DNA from: Candidatus Yonathbacteria bacterium
Lineage (GTDB): Bacteria; Patescibacteriota; Minisyncoccia; Phycocordibacterales; UBA1550
Direction: 5' to 3'
NCBI GenBank assembly: GCA_003489395.1
Contig: DNMN01000004.1
Coordinates: 2,602 to 13,388, forward strand
DNA: 10,787 nt
In this document: one piece after another, positions 1-5,949 of the stretch
Position numbering within the stretch: the first letter of the stretch is position 1
Layout: each line of letters starts with the position of its first letter
Translations under genes and position numbers: made by a program
Notes under the pieces: generated by a model
The model's database searches: none
The model's input: only the letters and a program-made list of their open reading frames with translations
What the model was told of the DNA's origin: nothing

Positions 1-1
1 G

Positions 2-10
2 TGATACAAT
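2..10 (+). promoter_or_regulatory. Possible extended -10 element before ftsX
   Basis: The bases TGATACAAT match an extended -10 box (TGnTAnAAT), and the ftsX start lies 12 bases downstream. The same design recurs at four other gene starts in this window. The -35 region is outside the window. An alternative is that the first 12 bases, which read V-I-Q-stop in frame 1, are simply the end of an upstream gene; ftsE would be the expected neighbour. Both could be true. Confidence 0.3.
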
Positions 11-22
11 AGGAACAACATT

Positions 23-955
23 ATGTATTGGACAGCGCTTAAAAGAATTATAAAAGCAGGATTTATTAGTTTTTGGCGAAACGGCAGTGTTTCGCTCTCT
101 GCTGTATTTGTGATGATTGTGGCGCTCTTTATGATCGCTTCAACACTGCTCATCACAGCGTTTTTGGGTACTGCGCTAGAAGACCTTCAAGACAAAATTG
201 ATATCAATATTTATGTAGATGCTAAGGCAAGTGAGGAGCAGATTATTAGCCTGCAAAAACAAATTGAAACTATTCCAGAGGTTGATAAAGTTACATATAT
301 TTCACGAGAGGATGCATTGACAGCGTTCCGCGCTCGCCACGAAAATGACCACCGTATCATTCAGGCTTTGGACGAAATAGGCGACAACCCTCTTCCAGCC
401 GCGCTCACCGTAAAAGCAAAGGAACCATCGCAGTATCAAGGCATCGCAAACTTTCTTTCAAACAAATCCGAGCTTTCTGAAGGCAGTATGATTTCTATAA
501 TTAGCAAGGTGAACTATAACGACAACAAAGTCGCAATTGAGCGTCTTTCTAGGCTCATCGCTGGGGTAAAGAAGCTCGGCAGTATCATTACGGCGGTGAT
601 GATTGGTATTTCTATTTTGATTACGTTTAACACAATTCGTCTCGCTATCTTTATTGCGCGCGACGAGATTGGCGTAATGCGCCTCGTGGGCGGAAGCAAC
701 GAGTATGTTCGCGGGCCGTTTGTCGTGGAGGGAATTCTATACGGGCTCGTAGCGGCGTTTCTCACGCTCATTTTGTTTTATCCGATTACATATTGGCTCA
801 AAAACACAACGCAGGTATTTTATGGGGGCGTGGATTTGCTCCAGTACTTTGTAGCAAACTTTGTGCAGATTTTTCTAGTCGTTGTTTTGTCAGGTATTGC
901 CCTCGGCGCTGTGTCCAGTTATCTGGCGGTTCGCAAATATTTAACATCACGCTAG
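23..955 (+). CDS. ftsX: Cell division ABC transporter permease FtsX
   Basis: FtsX is the membrane subunit of the FtsEX complex, which couples ATP hydrolysis at the division ring to activation of peptidoglycan hydrolases. The 310-residue protein has the family layout: a short cytoplasmic N-terminus, a first membrane helix at about residues 24-48, an extracytoplasmic domain at about 50-185, then three helices at about 187-210, 233-256 and 276-302. The segment from N203 to G241, with T-I-R-L-A, R-D-E-I-G-V-M-R-L-V-G and the following F-V-V-E-G, is the conserved FtsX/MacB-type permease core. An AGGAA motif at 11-15 lies seven bases before the ATG and supports this start; it is the only clear Shine-Dalgarno motif in the window. 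The ATPase ftsE is probably just upstream, outside the window. pyrG follows after only six bases, so the two are probably co-transcribed. Confidence 0.93.
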   Translation: MYWTALKRIIKAGFISFWRNGSVSLSAVFVMIVALFMIASTLLITAFLGTALEDLQDKIDINIYVDAKASEEQIISLQKQIETIPEVDKVTYISREDALTAFRARHENDHRIIQALDEIGDNPLPAALTVKAKEPSQYQGIANFLSNKSELSEGSMISIISKVNYNDNKVAIERLSRLIAGVKKLGSIITAVMIGISILITFNTIRLAIFIARDEIGVMRLVGGSNEYVRGPFVVEGILYGLVAAFLTLILFYPITYWLKNTTQVFYGGVDLLQYFVANFVQIFLVVVLSGIALGAVSSYLAVRKYLTSR

Positions 956-961
956 CTCAAT

Positions 962-2617
962 ATGAAAAAGAAAACACGCAAATATATTTTTGTAGTTGGT
1001 GGCGTGATTTCTGGAGTCGGCAAGGGAATAACTACTTCTTCAATTGGAAAGATTTTGCAGTCGCACGGGTACAAGGTGACTGCTATGAAGATTGACCCGT
1101 ATGTGAATGTGGATGCAGGAACGATGAATCCCACAGAGCATGGCGAGGTGTTTGTGCTAAAAGACGGTGACGAGACAGATCAGGACATGGGCAACTACGA
1201 GCGTTTTCTTGGCACATCACTTTCTCGCGACAACTATATGACGACTGGACGTGTTTATCTTTCTGTCATTGAGAAGGAGCGCGCTCTTGCGTACAAAGGT
1301 AAATGCGTGCAGGTTGTACCGCACATTCCATATGAGGTTATTGACCGTATTAACCATGCAGTAGACAAGGCCGGAGCAGAGATTGTGGTTATAGAGGTTG
1401 GTGGCACCGTGGGGGAATACGAGAACATTCTCTTTCTTGAAACCGCGAGAATGTTGAAGATTAAAAATCCTGACGATGTGCTTTTTGCGATAGTGTCGTA
1501 TCTCCCAACACCAAACACCGTTGGCGAGATGAAGACAAAACCAACTCAACACGCGGTACGCGCATTAAACAGCACGGGCATTCAGCCAGATTTTATTATT
1601 GCTCGCAGTAATACAGCGCTCGATGAAAAGCGAAAGGAAAAACTCGCGCTATTTTGCAACGTAACTCCAGAAAGTGTTATCTCAGCTCCAGATGTAGAGA
1701 GTATTTATGATGTGCCTGGAAATTTTGAGAAAGACAAACTTGGCGACAAGATTTTGAAACGATTGAAATTGAAGTCACGCGGTACTTCAGAAGCATGGCG
1801 TGAATGGGAAGGCTTTGTTCGCAAATCGCACAGTGCAAAAGACGAGGTGCGAATTGCGGTCGTGGGAAAATATTTTGATACGGGAGATTACGTTCTTGCG
1901 GACTCGTACCTCTCTATTATTGAAGCTCTCAAATACTCGGCGATTTCGCAGGGCAAAAAAGCAAAACTTGTATGGCTTTCCGCGACGACATTTGAAGGCA
2001 AAAATCCACCTCTTTCTGAACTAATTGGTTTTGACGGCATTCTCGTGCCTGGGGGTTTTGGTTCACGCGGAGTAGAGGGCAAGCTAAATGTCATACGCTA
2101 TGCGCGCGAGCACAAGATTCCGTATTTTGGAATTTGTTATGGTATGCAACTTGCGGTTATTGAGTACGCGCGAAATGTATTGGGATACAAAGACGCGACG
2201 TCGCGCGAGATTGATCCAAAATCAAAGCATCTCATCATAGATATTATGGAGGGGCAAAAGGAGAATATGGAAAAAGGAAATATGGGTGGAAGTATGCGTC
2301 TCGGCGCGTATCCTGCTGTACTTGGAAAGGGAAGCATTGCTCGCACAGCATATGGTGAGGATAAAATAGTTGAACGCCATCGACACCGCTTTGAGGTTAA
2401 TCCAGAATATGTGGAGGCGCTTGAAGAAAAAGGCCTCGTCTTTTCTGGCAAGTCACCAGATGGCAAGCTTATGGAAATAGCCGAGCTCCCAACAAGCGCT
2501 CATCCATTTTTCCTCGGCACGCAGTTCCACCCAGAGTTTGAAGCGCGTCCACTTAGCCCGCATCCAATTTTTACGGCGTTTATTAAGGCTGCAATAGTTC
2601 GCGGAAAAGGCAAATAA
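962..2617 (+). CDS. pyrG: CTP synthase (glutamine-hydrolysing)
   Basis: CTP synthase makes CTP from UTP, ATP and glutamine in the cytosol and is the last step of pyrimidine nucleotide synthesis. The 551-residue length is usual for the family. The N-terminal synthetase domain begins with the P-loop G-V-I-S-G-V-G-K-G (residues 14-22) and contains the conserved K-I-D-P-Y-V-N-V-D-A-G-T-M-N-P segment and an I-E-V-G-G-T-V-G-E motif. The C-terminal class I glutamine amidotransferase domain (about 295-545) carries the triad Cys392 (in G-I-C-Y-G-M-Q), His523 and Glu525 (in F-H-P-E-F). The residue after the nucleophile is Tyr, where many homologues have Leu. G-G-S-M-R-L-G is also present. All catalytic residues are intact, so the enzyme should be active. 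It starts six bases after ftsX with no visible ribosome binding site, which suggests translational coupling or SD-independent initiation. Confidence 0.98.
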   Translation: MKKKTRKYIFVVGGVISGVGKGITTSSIGKILQSHGYKVTAMKIDPYVNVDAGTMNPTEHGEVFVLKDGDETDQDMGNYERFLGTSLSRDNYMTTGRVYLSVIEKERALAYKGKCVQVVPHIPYEVIDRINHAVDKAGAEIVVIEVGGTVGEYENILFLETARMLKIKNPDDVLFAIVSYLPTPNTVGEMKTKPTQHAVRALNSTGIQPDFIIARSNTALDEKRKEKLALFCNVTPESVISAPDVESIYDVPGNFEKDKLGDKILKRLKLKSRGTSEAWREWEGFVRKSHSAKDEVRIAVVGKYFDTGDYVLADSYLSIIEALKYSAISQGKKAKLVWLSATTFEGKNPPLSELIGFDGILVPGGFGSRGVEGKLNVIRYAREHKIPYFGICYGMQLAVIEYARNVLGYKDATSREIDPKSKHLIIDIMEGQKENMEKGNMGGSMRLGAYPAVLGKGSIARTAYGEDKIVERHRHRFEVNPEYVEALEEKGLVFSGKSPDGKLMEIAELPTSAHPFFLGTQFHPEFEARPLSPHPIFTAFIKAAIVRGKGK

Positions 2618-2624
2618 CAATCTC

Positions 2625-2644
2625 AAAAAGGTTAAACCTTTTTT
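2625..2644 (+). terminator. Weak candidate terminator hairpin after pyrG
   Basis: AAAAAGG at 2625-2631 pairs with CCTTTTT starting at 2637 across a five-base loop, and the T run provides the U tract. Only two G-C pairs are present, so the stem is weak. The next ATG lies eight bases after the T run. It may attenuate rather than end transcription, or it may be a chance A/T repeat. Confidence 0.3.
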
Positions 2645-2652
2645 GAACAAAT

Positions 2653-3198
2653 ATGAACAAAAAATACTCTATTATTTTAGCGACTATAATAATCCTGGGT
2701 TTTAGCGTGACGTGGAAGTTGACGAACAACCCGATACCAATCGTTGTCACAAACTTTGAAGAGTGTGTAACGACTGGAAGTCCGGTGATGGAGAGTTATC
2801 CACGCCAGTGTCGATATGATAATCAAACATTTGTTGAGGGAATCGGCAACGAGCTTGAAAAAGTTGATCTCATTCGTATTTCCAATCCTCGTCCAAATCA
2901 AGTTATAAAAAGTCCGCTCACAATCACCGGTGAAGCCCGTGGCACGTGGTTTTTTGAGGCGAGCTTTCCTGTGGTGCTTGCCAACTGGGATGGGCTAATC
3001 ATTGCTCAAGGTATCGCACAAGCAAAAAGTGAGTGGATGACAACGAACTTTGTGCCGTTTGAGGCGACACTCACATTTCCTGTTGATAAAAATGTGTATA
3101 GCAACAGAGGCGCGCTCATCTTGCGTAAAGATAATCCTTCGGGTCTTCCAGAACATGACGATGCGCTAGAGATACCAGTAGTGATTCAAGGCAACTAA
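2653..3198 (+). CDS. Membrane-anchored Gmad2 (immunoglobulin-like) domain protein
   Basis: The 181-residue protein has an N-terminal hydrophobic anchor or uncleaved signal at about residues 5-22, with no lipobox cysteine, so the rest should face the outside. Residues 35-63 form a short conserved-looking segment with a cysteine pair, C38 and C53, and the motif S-Y-P-R-Q-C. I recall this arrangement from Parcubacteria proteins, and the pair could form a disulfide. Residues 72-178 match the Gmad2 domain in layout: an initial I-x-N-P-x-P-N-Q-x-I, then S-P-L-T-I-T-G-E-A-R-G-x-W-F-F-E, and a final L-x-I-P-V-V-I. Gmad2 was named from Bacillus spore germination proteins (GerM-associated), but it is widespread as a cell-surface beta-sandwich, and no spore link is implied here. 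The ligand and role are unknown. No Shine-Dalgarno motif precedes the ATG. Confidence 0.8.
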   Translation: MNKKYSIILATIIILGFSVTWKLTNNPIPIVVTNFEECVTTGSPVMESYPRQCRYDNQTFVEGIGNELEKVDLIRISNPRPNQVIKSPLTITGEARGTWFFEASFPVVLANWDGLIIAQGIAQAKSEWMTTNFVPFEATLTFPVDKNVYSNRGALILRKDNPSGLPEHDDALEIPVVIQGN

Positions 3199-3207
3199 AA
3201 AATATTC

Positions 3208-4095
3208 ATGCCAGACAAATATTCAGCAGTGTGGGTGTCGCATTCTTCTATGGGGGATTTTCTAAAATGCCCTCGTTCGTACTATCTGCACAATATGTAC
3301 AAGGATCCGAAAACGGGGCACAAAGTCTCTATCGTGAACCCGCATATGTCGCTCGGTGTTGCGGTGCACGAGGTGTTGGAGGGACTCGCGGATTTTCCTG
3401 CTGATGAAAGAATGAACAGAGACCTTCTCGCGCTCTATGAAGCAGGGTGGAAAAAAGTTACCGGCAAAAAAGGCGGTTTTACGAGTGAGGAAGAAGAGGC
3501 GGAGTTCAAGGCGCGTGGCATTGTGATGCTTGAAAAAGTTGCGAGCGACCCGCGTTTTCTCGTAAACAAATGTATAAAGCTTCCACAAGATAAAATGCCA
3601 TGCAACTTTTATTTGAGCGAAGAGCACAATATTATTTTGAATGGGCTTGTTGATTGGATTGAATATTTACCTGAGACTGACTCTCTTCACATAGTAGACT
3701 TTAAAACAGGCAAGGTCGAAGAAAAAGATGGCTCACTTCAACTTCCAATATATTTACTGCTTTGCGACGCGCTTCATAAAAAACGCAAAGTGACAAAGGC
3801 GAGCTATTGGTATTTGGAAAGCGACAAAGTGGTAGAAAAGGAACTTCCGCATTTGGATAAGGCTCGCGAGGACGTGCTCGCCGTCGCGATGAAAGTAAAA
3901 GAAGCGCGCGACACTGCTAAGCGAGATGGCTTTGAAAAAACTTTCGTCTGCCCACAGGGTGCGTACAATCTAGAGACAAAAGAAAATGGTTGCAACAACT
4001 GTCGCCCTTACGAGTTTATTCTCAGCGGCAACCCACTCGTAGAATTTGTAGGGGTAGGGGGTTTCTCTCAGGATATGTATGTGTTGAAAAAGTAA
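3208..4095 (+). CDS. Stand-alone PD-(D/E)XK nuclease, RecB/AddB/Cas4-like
   Basis: The 295-residue protein has the RecB-family nuclease signature: H54 in a V-H-E-V-L helix, acidic D149 in G-L-V-D-W-I-E, the core D164-F-K166 followed by T-G-K, and Q178-x3-Y182 (Q-L-P-I-Y). These are the metal- and DNA-cleavage residues of PD-(D/E)XK enzymes. C21 lies in K-C-P-R-S-Y-Y near the N-terminus, and C248, C262 and C265 lie near the C-terminus. AddB and Cas4 hold a 4Fe-4S cluster with one N-terminal and three C-terminal cysteines, so a cluster is plausible here. The spacing C-x13-C-x2-C differs from the usual C-x2-C-x5-C order. There is no helicase domain and no adjacent cas, addA or recB gene. The likely role is DNA repair or end processing; the substrate is unknown. 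Its TAA stop lies inside the left arm of an inverted repeat. Confidence 0.85.
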   Translation: MPDKYSAVWVSHSSMGDFLKCPRSYYLHNMYKDPKTGHKVSIVNPHMSLGVAVHEVLEGLADFPADERMNRDLLALYEAGWKKVTGKKGGFTSEEEEAEFKARGIVMLEKVASDPRFLVNKCIKLPQDKMPCNFYLSEEHNIILNGLVDWIEYLPETDSLHIVDFKTGKVEEKDGSLQLPIYLLLCDALHKKRKVTKASYWYLESDKVVEKELPHLDKAREDVLAVAMKVKEARDTAKRDGFEKTFVCPQGAYNLETKENGCNNCRPYEFILSGNPLVEFVGVGGFSQDMYVLKK

Positions 4096-4213
4096 CCACC
4101 ACACATCCCCGCCTACTTTGTTGCGTGCATATAGTTTTCTTTCACCGTAGCAGTAGTACGCCTCAAAAAAACGATATGCACGCGCCTCGTATCCGTGGCG
4201 CGTGGTGGTTACT
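4091..4213. repeat. Nested inverted repeats between the nuclease gene and tRNA-Gln
   Basis: AGTAACCACCAC at 4091-4102 is perfectly inverted as GTGGTGGTTACT at 4202-4213. Inside it, GCGTGCATAT at 4123-4132 is perfectly inverted as ATATGCACGC at 4174-4183. CGCC at 4110-4113 can also pair with GGCG at 4197-4200, and CGTA at 4146-4149 with TACG at 4157-4160. As RNA this would fold into a long interrupted hairpin of about 123 bases. It starts at the nuclease stop codon and ends just before the tRNA promoter. It could be a structured 3' end, a small RNA, or a small non-autonomous element with terminal inverted repeats. No T run follows it, so it is not a standard terminator. Confidence 0.6.
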
Positions 4214-4223
4214 TGAAATGCTC

Positions 4224-4252
4224 TTGAAAAACAGTCGAATTTGGGGTATTGT
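4224..4252 (+). promoter_or_regulatory. Sigma-70-like promoter for tRNA-Gln
   Basis: TTGAAA at 4224-4229 is followed after exactly 17 bases by TATTGT at 4247-4252. This predicts a transcript start near 4259, about 23 bases before the tRNA. A second CTTGAAA copy (4212-4218) lies exactly 11 bases upstream of the CTTGAAA (4223-4229) that contains this -35 box. Confidence 0.5.
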
Positions 4253-4281
4253 GACCCTACATTGCTAAACGGCACTGTAAT

Positions 4282-4352
4282 TGCGAGATCGTCTAATGGT
4301 AGGACATCGCCCTCTGGAGGCGAGTATCTTGGTTCGAATCCAGGTCTCGCAG
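4282..4352 (+). tRNA. tRNA-Gln, anticodon CUG
   Basis: A complete cloverleaf can be drawn. The acceptor stem pairs TGCGAGA (4282-4288) with TCTCGCA (4345-4351), and the discriminator is G4352. The D arm is GTCT/GGAC around AATGGTA. The anticodon stem TCGCC/GGCGA encloses the loop CTCTGGA, giving anticodon CTG at 4314-4316, which reads CAG (Gln). The T arm is CTTGG/CCAGG with the loop TTCGAAT. The variable loop is short, so this is a class I tRNA. The CCA end is not encoded (GCAG follows the acceptor stem), so it must be added by a nucleotidyltransferase. It has its own promoter and terminator and stands as a single-gene unit. Confidence 0.96.
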
Positions 4353-4358
4353 CAGTAC

Positions 4359-4401
4359 ACAAAAGCACCGAGCGCCAGTGACTGGCGCTCGGTGCTTTTG
4401 T
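4359..4401 (+). terminator. Long perfect hairpin terminator after tRNA-Gln
   Basis: Positions 4359-4379 are a perfect inverted repeat of 4381-4401 around a single central G, giving 21-base arms, about half of them an unbroken GC-rich block, that end in AAAA/TTTT. It starts six bases after the tRNA. The A run on one side and T run on the other would let it work in both directions. It also isolates the tRNA from the membrane protein gene that starts 37 bases later. Confidence 0.8.
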
Positions 4402-4421
4402 ATGCGACTGTCACAGTGGTG

Positions 4422-4430
4422 TGCTAAAAT
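4422..4430 (+). promoter_or_regulatory. Extended -10 promoter for the DedA/VTT-like gene
   Basis: TGCTAAAAT is an extended -10 box that ends eight bases before the ATG at 4439. Transcription would begin at about the start codon, giving a nearly leaderless message. No convincing -35 box is present at 17-18 bases. The 12 bases TGTGCTAAAATA (4420-4431) recur exactly before cyoA (5018-5029). Confidence 0.5.
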
Positions 4431-4438
4431 AATAAAAA

Positions 4439-4993
4439 ATGATTGACAGAGCTCTCAAATGGAAATACAAAAATACTGCGCTCCTAATACTTAGTTTGAT
4501 TGCGCTGTTTTTTCTAATGGATACCGAGATAGCGCACTCTATCATCAAAAGTATCGGTAACTTTGGATATTTTGGCGCGTTTGTGACGGGAATATTTTTT
4601 GTTTCAACATTCACAGTAGCCCCATCCTCGCTCGTGCTTTTCCACTTGGCAGAGGAGTTCAATCCGATACTAATTGCGCTCTACTCTGGAGCTGGTGCTG
4701 TAATTGGAGACCTCATTATTTTTAGTTTTCTAAAGGATGGCGTATTTGAGGAGATTCGCCCATTTTTTGCTGGTTTCAAGGGTCCGTATTTGGACGCGCT
4801 CGCGCGCACTCCATATTTCGCCTGGCTCGTTCCTGTAGCAGGAGCAATCATTATTGCGTCTCCATTCCCAGACGAGGTTGGAATAGCGCTTATGGGACTT
4901 TCAAAAATAAAGACGTGGCAGTTCGTCATGTTGGCATTCATGCTAAACTCCACAGGAATATTCCTCATTGTTACTTTGGCAGCCACCTTGTAG
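4439..4993 (+). CDS. Multi-pass membrane protein, DedA/VTT-like
   Basis: This is a 184-residue integral membrane protein with about five hydrophobic segments at roughly residues 13-27, 43-60, 76-98, 127-152 and 160-182. The pairing of G-A-G-A-V-I-G-D (84-91) near the middle with a proline-containing re-entrant-like stretch A-S-P-F-P-D-E-V-G-I-A-L-M-G (140-153) recalls the DedA/VTT (SNARE-associated) family. That family includes lipid scramblases and membrane-homeostasis proteins. Similarity is by layout only and I see no diagnostic full motif, so the function is uncertain. It lies directly upstream of the quinol oxidase operon, 45 bases from cyoA, and shares an identical 12-base promoter core with it, so co-regulation is possible. 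No ribosome binding site is seen. The start is fixed by the promoter position. Confidence 0.7.
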   Translation: MIDRALKWKYKNTALLILSLIALFFLMDTEIAHSIIKSIGNFGYFGAFVTGIFFVSTFTVAPSSLVLFHLAEEFNPILIALYSGAGAVIGDLIIFSFLKDGVFEEIRPFFAGFKGPYLDALARTPYFAWLVPVAGAIIIASPFPDEVGIALMGLSKIKTWQFVMLAFMLNSTGIFLIVTLAATL

Positions 4994-5019
4994 ACCACGT
5001 GCTTATGGGTTGCTGAATG

Positions 5020-5028
5020 TGCTAAAAT
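5020..5028 (+). promoter_or_regulatory. Extended -10 promoter for the cyoABCDE operon
   Basis: TGCTAAAAT ends ten bases before the cyoA ATG at 5039. The predicted start at about 5035 leaves a leader of only a few bases. No good -35 box is visible. The element is embedded in TGTGCTAAAATA, identical to the copy before the preceding membrane-protein gene. I see no FNR- or ArcA-like operator that I would trust. Confidence 0.5.
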
Positions 5029-5038
5029 ATATTCAACA

Positions 5039-5944
5039 ATGAAAAAAGTTATGCGCGCTGTTATGGTGGTTGCGATATTGGGGTTTGTGGTATTTTTGTC
5101 TGTTTATATCGGCACTCACAATATGGGAGTATTTAATCCCAAAGGGGTCATCGCGCTTGCGGAAATGAACCTCATTGTGAAAACCACTCTTCTCATGCTC
5201 ATTGTGGTTATTCCAGTGTTCATTATGCTCGGAGTTTTTTCGTGGAGATACAGAGCAGGAAATACGAAGGCAAAATACACTCCCGATTGGCATAGTAACA
5301 TTGTGCTAGAAATAATTTGGTGGACTATTCCGATAATTATTATTGTTTTCATCGCAAGAATGACATGGGTGTCTAGCCACGAGCTGGATCCATTCAGGCC
5401 TATTGTTTCAAATGTTCCTCCGATTACCATTCAAGTTGTGGCGCTAGATTGGAAGTGGCTGTTTATTTATCCAGAGCAAAATATCGCGACGGTAAATTTT
5501 GTGCAGTTCCCAGAGGATACACCAATCAATTTTAGAATCACAGGTGACGCGCCAATGAATTCATTTTGGATTCCACAACTCGCGGGACAGATATACGCAA
5601 TGGCAGGAATGGATACAGCTCTCCATGTAATGGCCGATGAATCTGGAGAGTATATGGGGGTATCATCAAACTACAGCGGTTATGGATTTTCCGGAATGAA
5701 GTTTACTGCAAAGGCAACTTCGCGAGAAGAGTTTGATTTGTGGATAGAAACTGTGCGACAGTCGCCAGACGCGCTTAGCTCTGAGGAGTATGAGAAACTT
5801 GCAAAGAAAAGCAGAAACAATGATGTTGCGTACTATTCGTCCGCCGAGGATGGTCTGTATGGTAAAATAATAATGAAATATATGATGCCTATGGAAACGC
5901 CGGCACCGATGAATATGTCAGAAATGCACGGAATGAGTCAATAA
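5039..5944 (+). CDS. cyoA: Cytochrome bo3 quinol oxidase subunit II
   Basis: Subunit II of the proton-pumping quinol oxidase contributes a periplasmic-side cupredoxin-like domain that contacts subunit I. The 301-residue protein has an N-terminal hydrophobic segment (about 5-24) without the lipobox cysteine of E. coli CyoA, then two transmembrane helices at about 46-67 and 88-107. The conserved W-W-T-I-P (94-98) and a cupredoxin domain at about 125-225 follow. Where cytochrome c oxidases carry the CuA cysteines and histidines, this protein has S209[11 protein letters not shown]220, as in CyoA. It therefore lacks CuA and should take electrons from quinol. The C-terminal tail (282-299) has seven Met and one His, echoing the Met/His-rich tail of E. 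coli CyoA. It is the first gene of the operon, five bases before cyoB. Confidence 0.96.
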   Translation: MKKVMRAVMVVAILGFVVFLSVYIGTHNMGVFNPKGVIALAEMNLIVKTTLLMLIVVIPVFIMLGVFSWRYRAGNTKAKYTPDWHSNIVLEIIWWTIPIIIIVFIARMTWVSSHELDPFRPIVSNVPPITIQVVALDWKWLFIYPEQNIATVNFVQFPEDTPINFRITGDAPMNSFWIPQLAGQIYAMAGMDTALHVMADESGEYMGVSSNYSGYGFSGMKFTAKATSREEFDLWIETVRQSPDALSSEEYEKLAKKSRNNDVAYYSSAEDGLYGKIIMKYMMPMETPAPMNMSEMHGMSQ

Positions 5945-5949
5945 ATATT

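Noticed and set aside
3990..4268. Open frame of 92 codons across the nuclease end and the intergenic gap
   Set aside because: It overlaps the nuclease C-terminus in another frame and runs through the inverted repeats and the tRNA promoter; its product has no recognisable domain.
3970..4368. Minus-strand open frame covering tRNA-Gln
   Set aside because: It is antisense to the tRNA, the nuclease end and the terminator, and its sequence shows no protein-like pattern.
4091..4401. CRISPR array or Cas4-associated locus
   Set aside because: The repeats here are inverted and single, with no regularly spaced direct repeats and no cas1 or cas2, so the nuclease is not called Cas4.
4282..4401. Integration site (att) at the tRNA
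   Set aside because: There is no integrase and no duplicated tRNA 3' end in the window. The hairpin is explained as a terminator.
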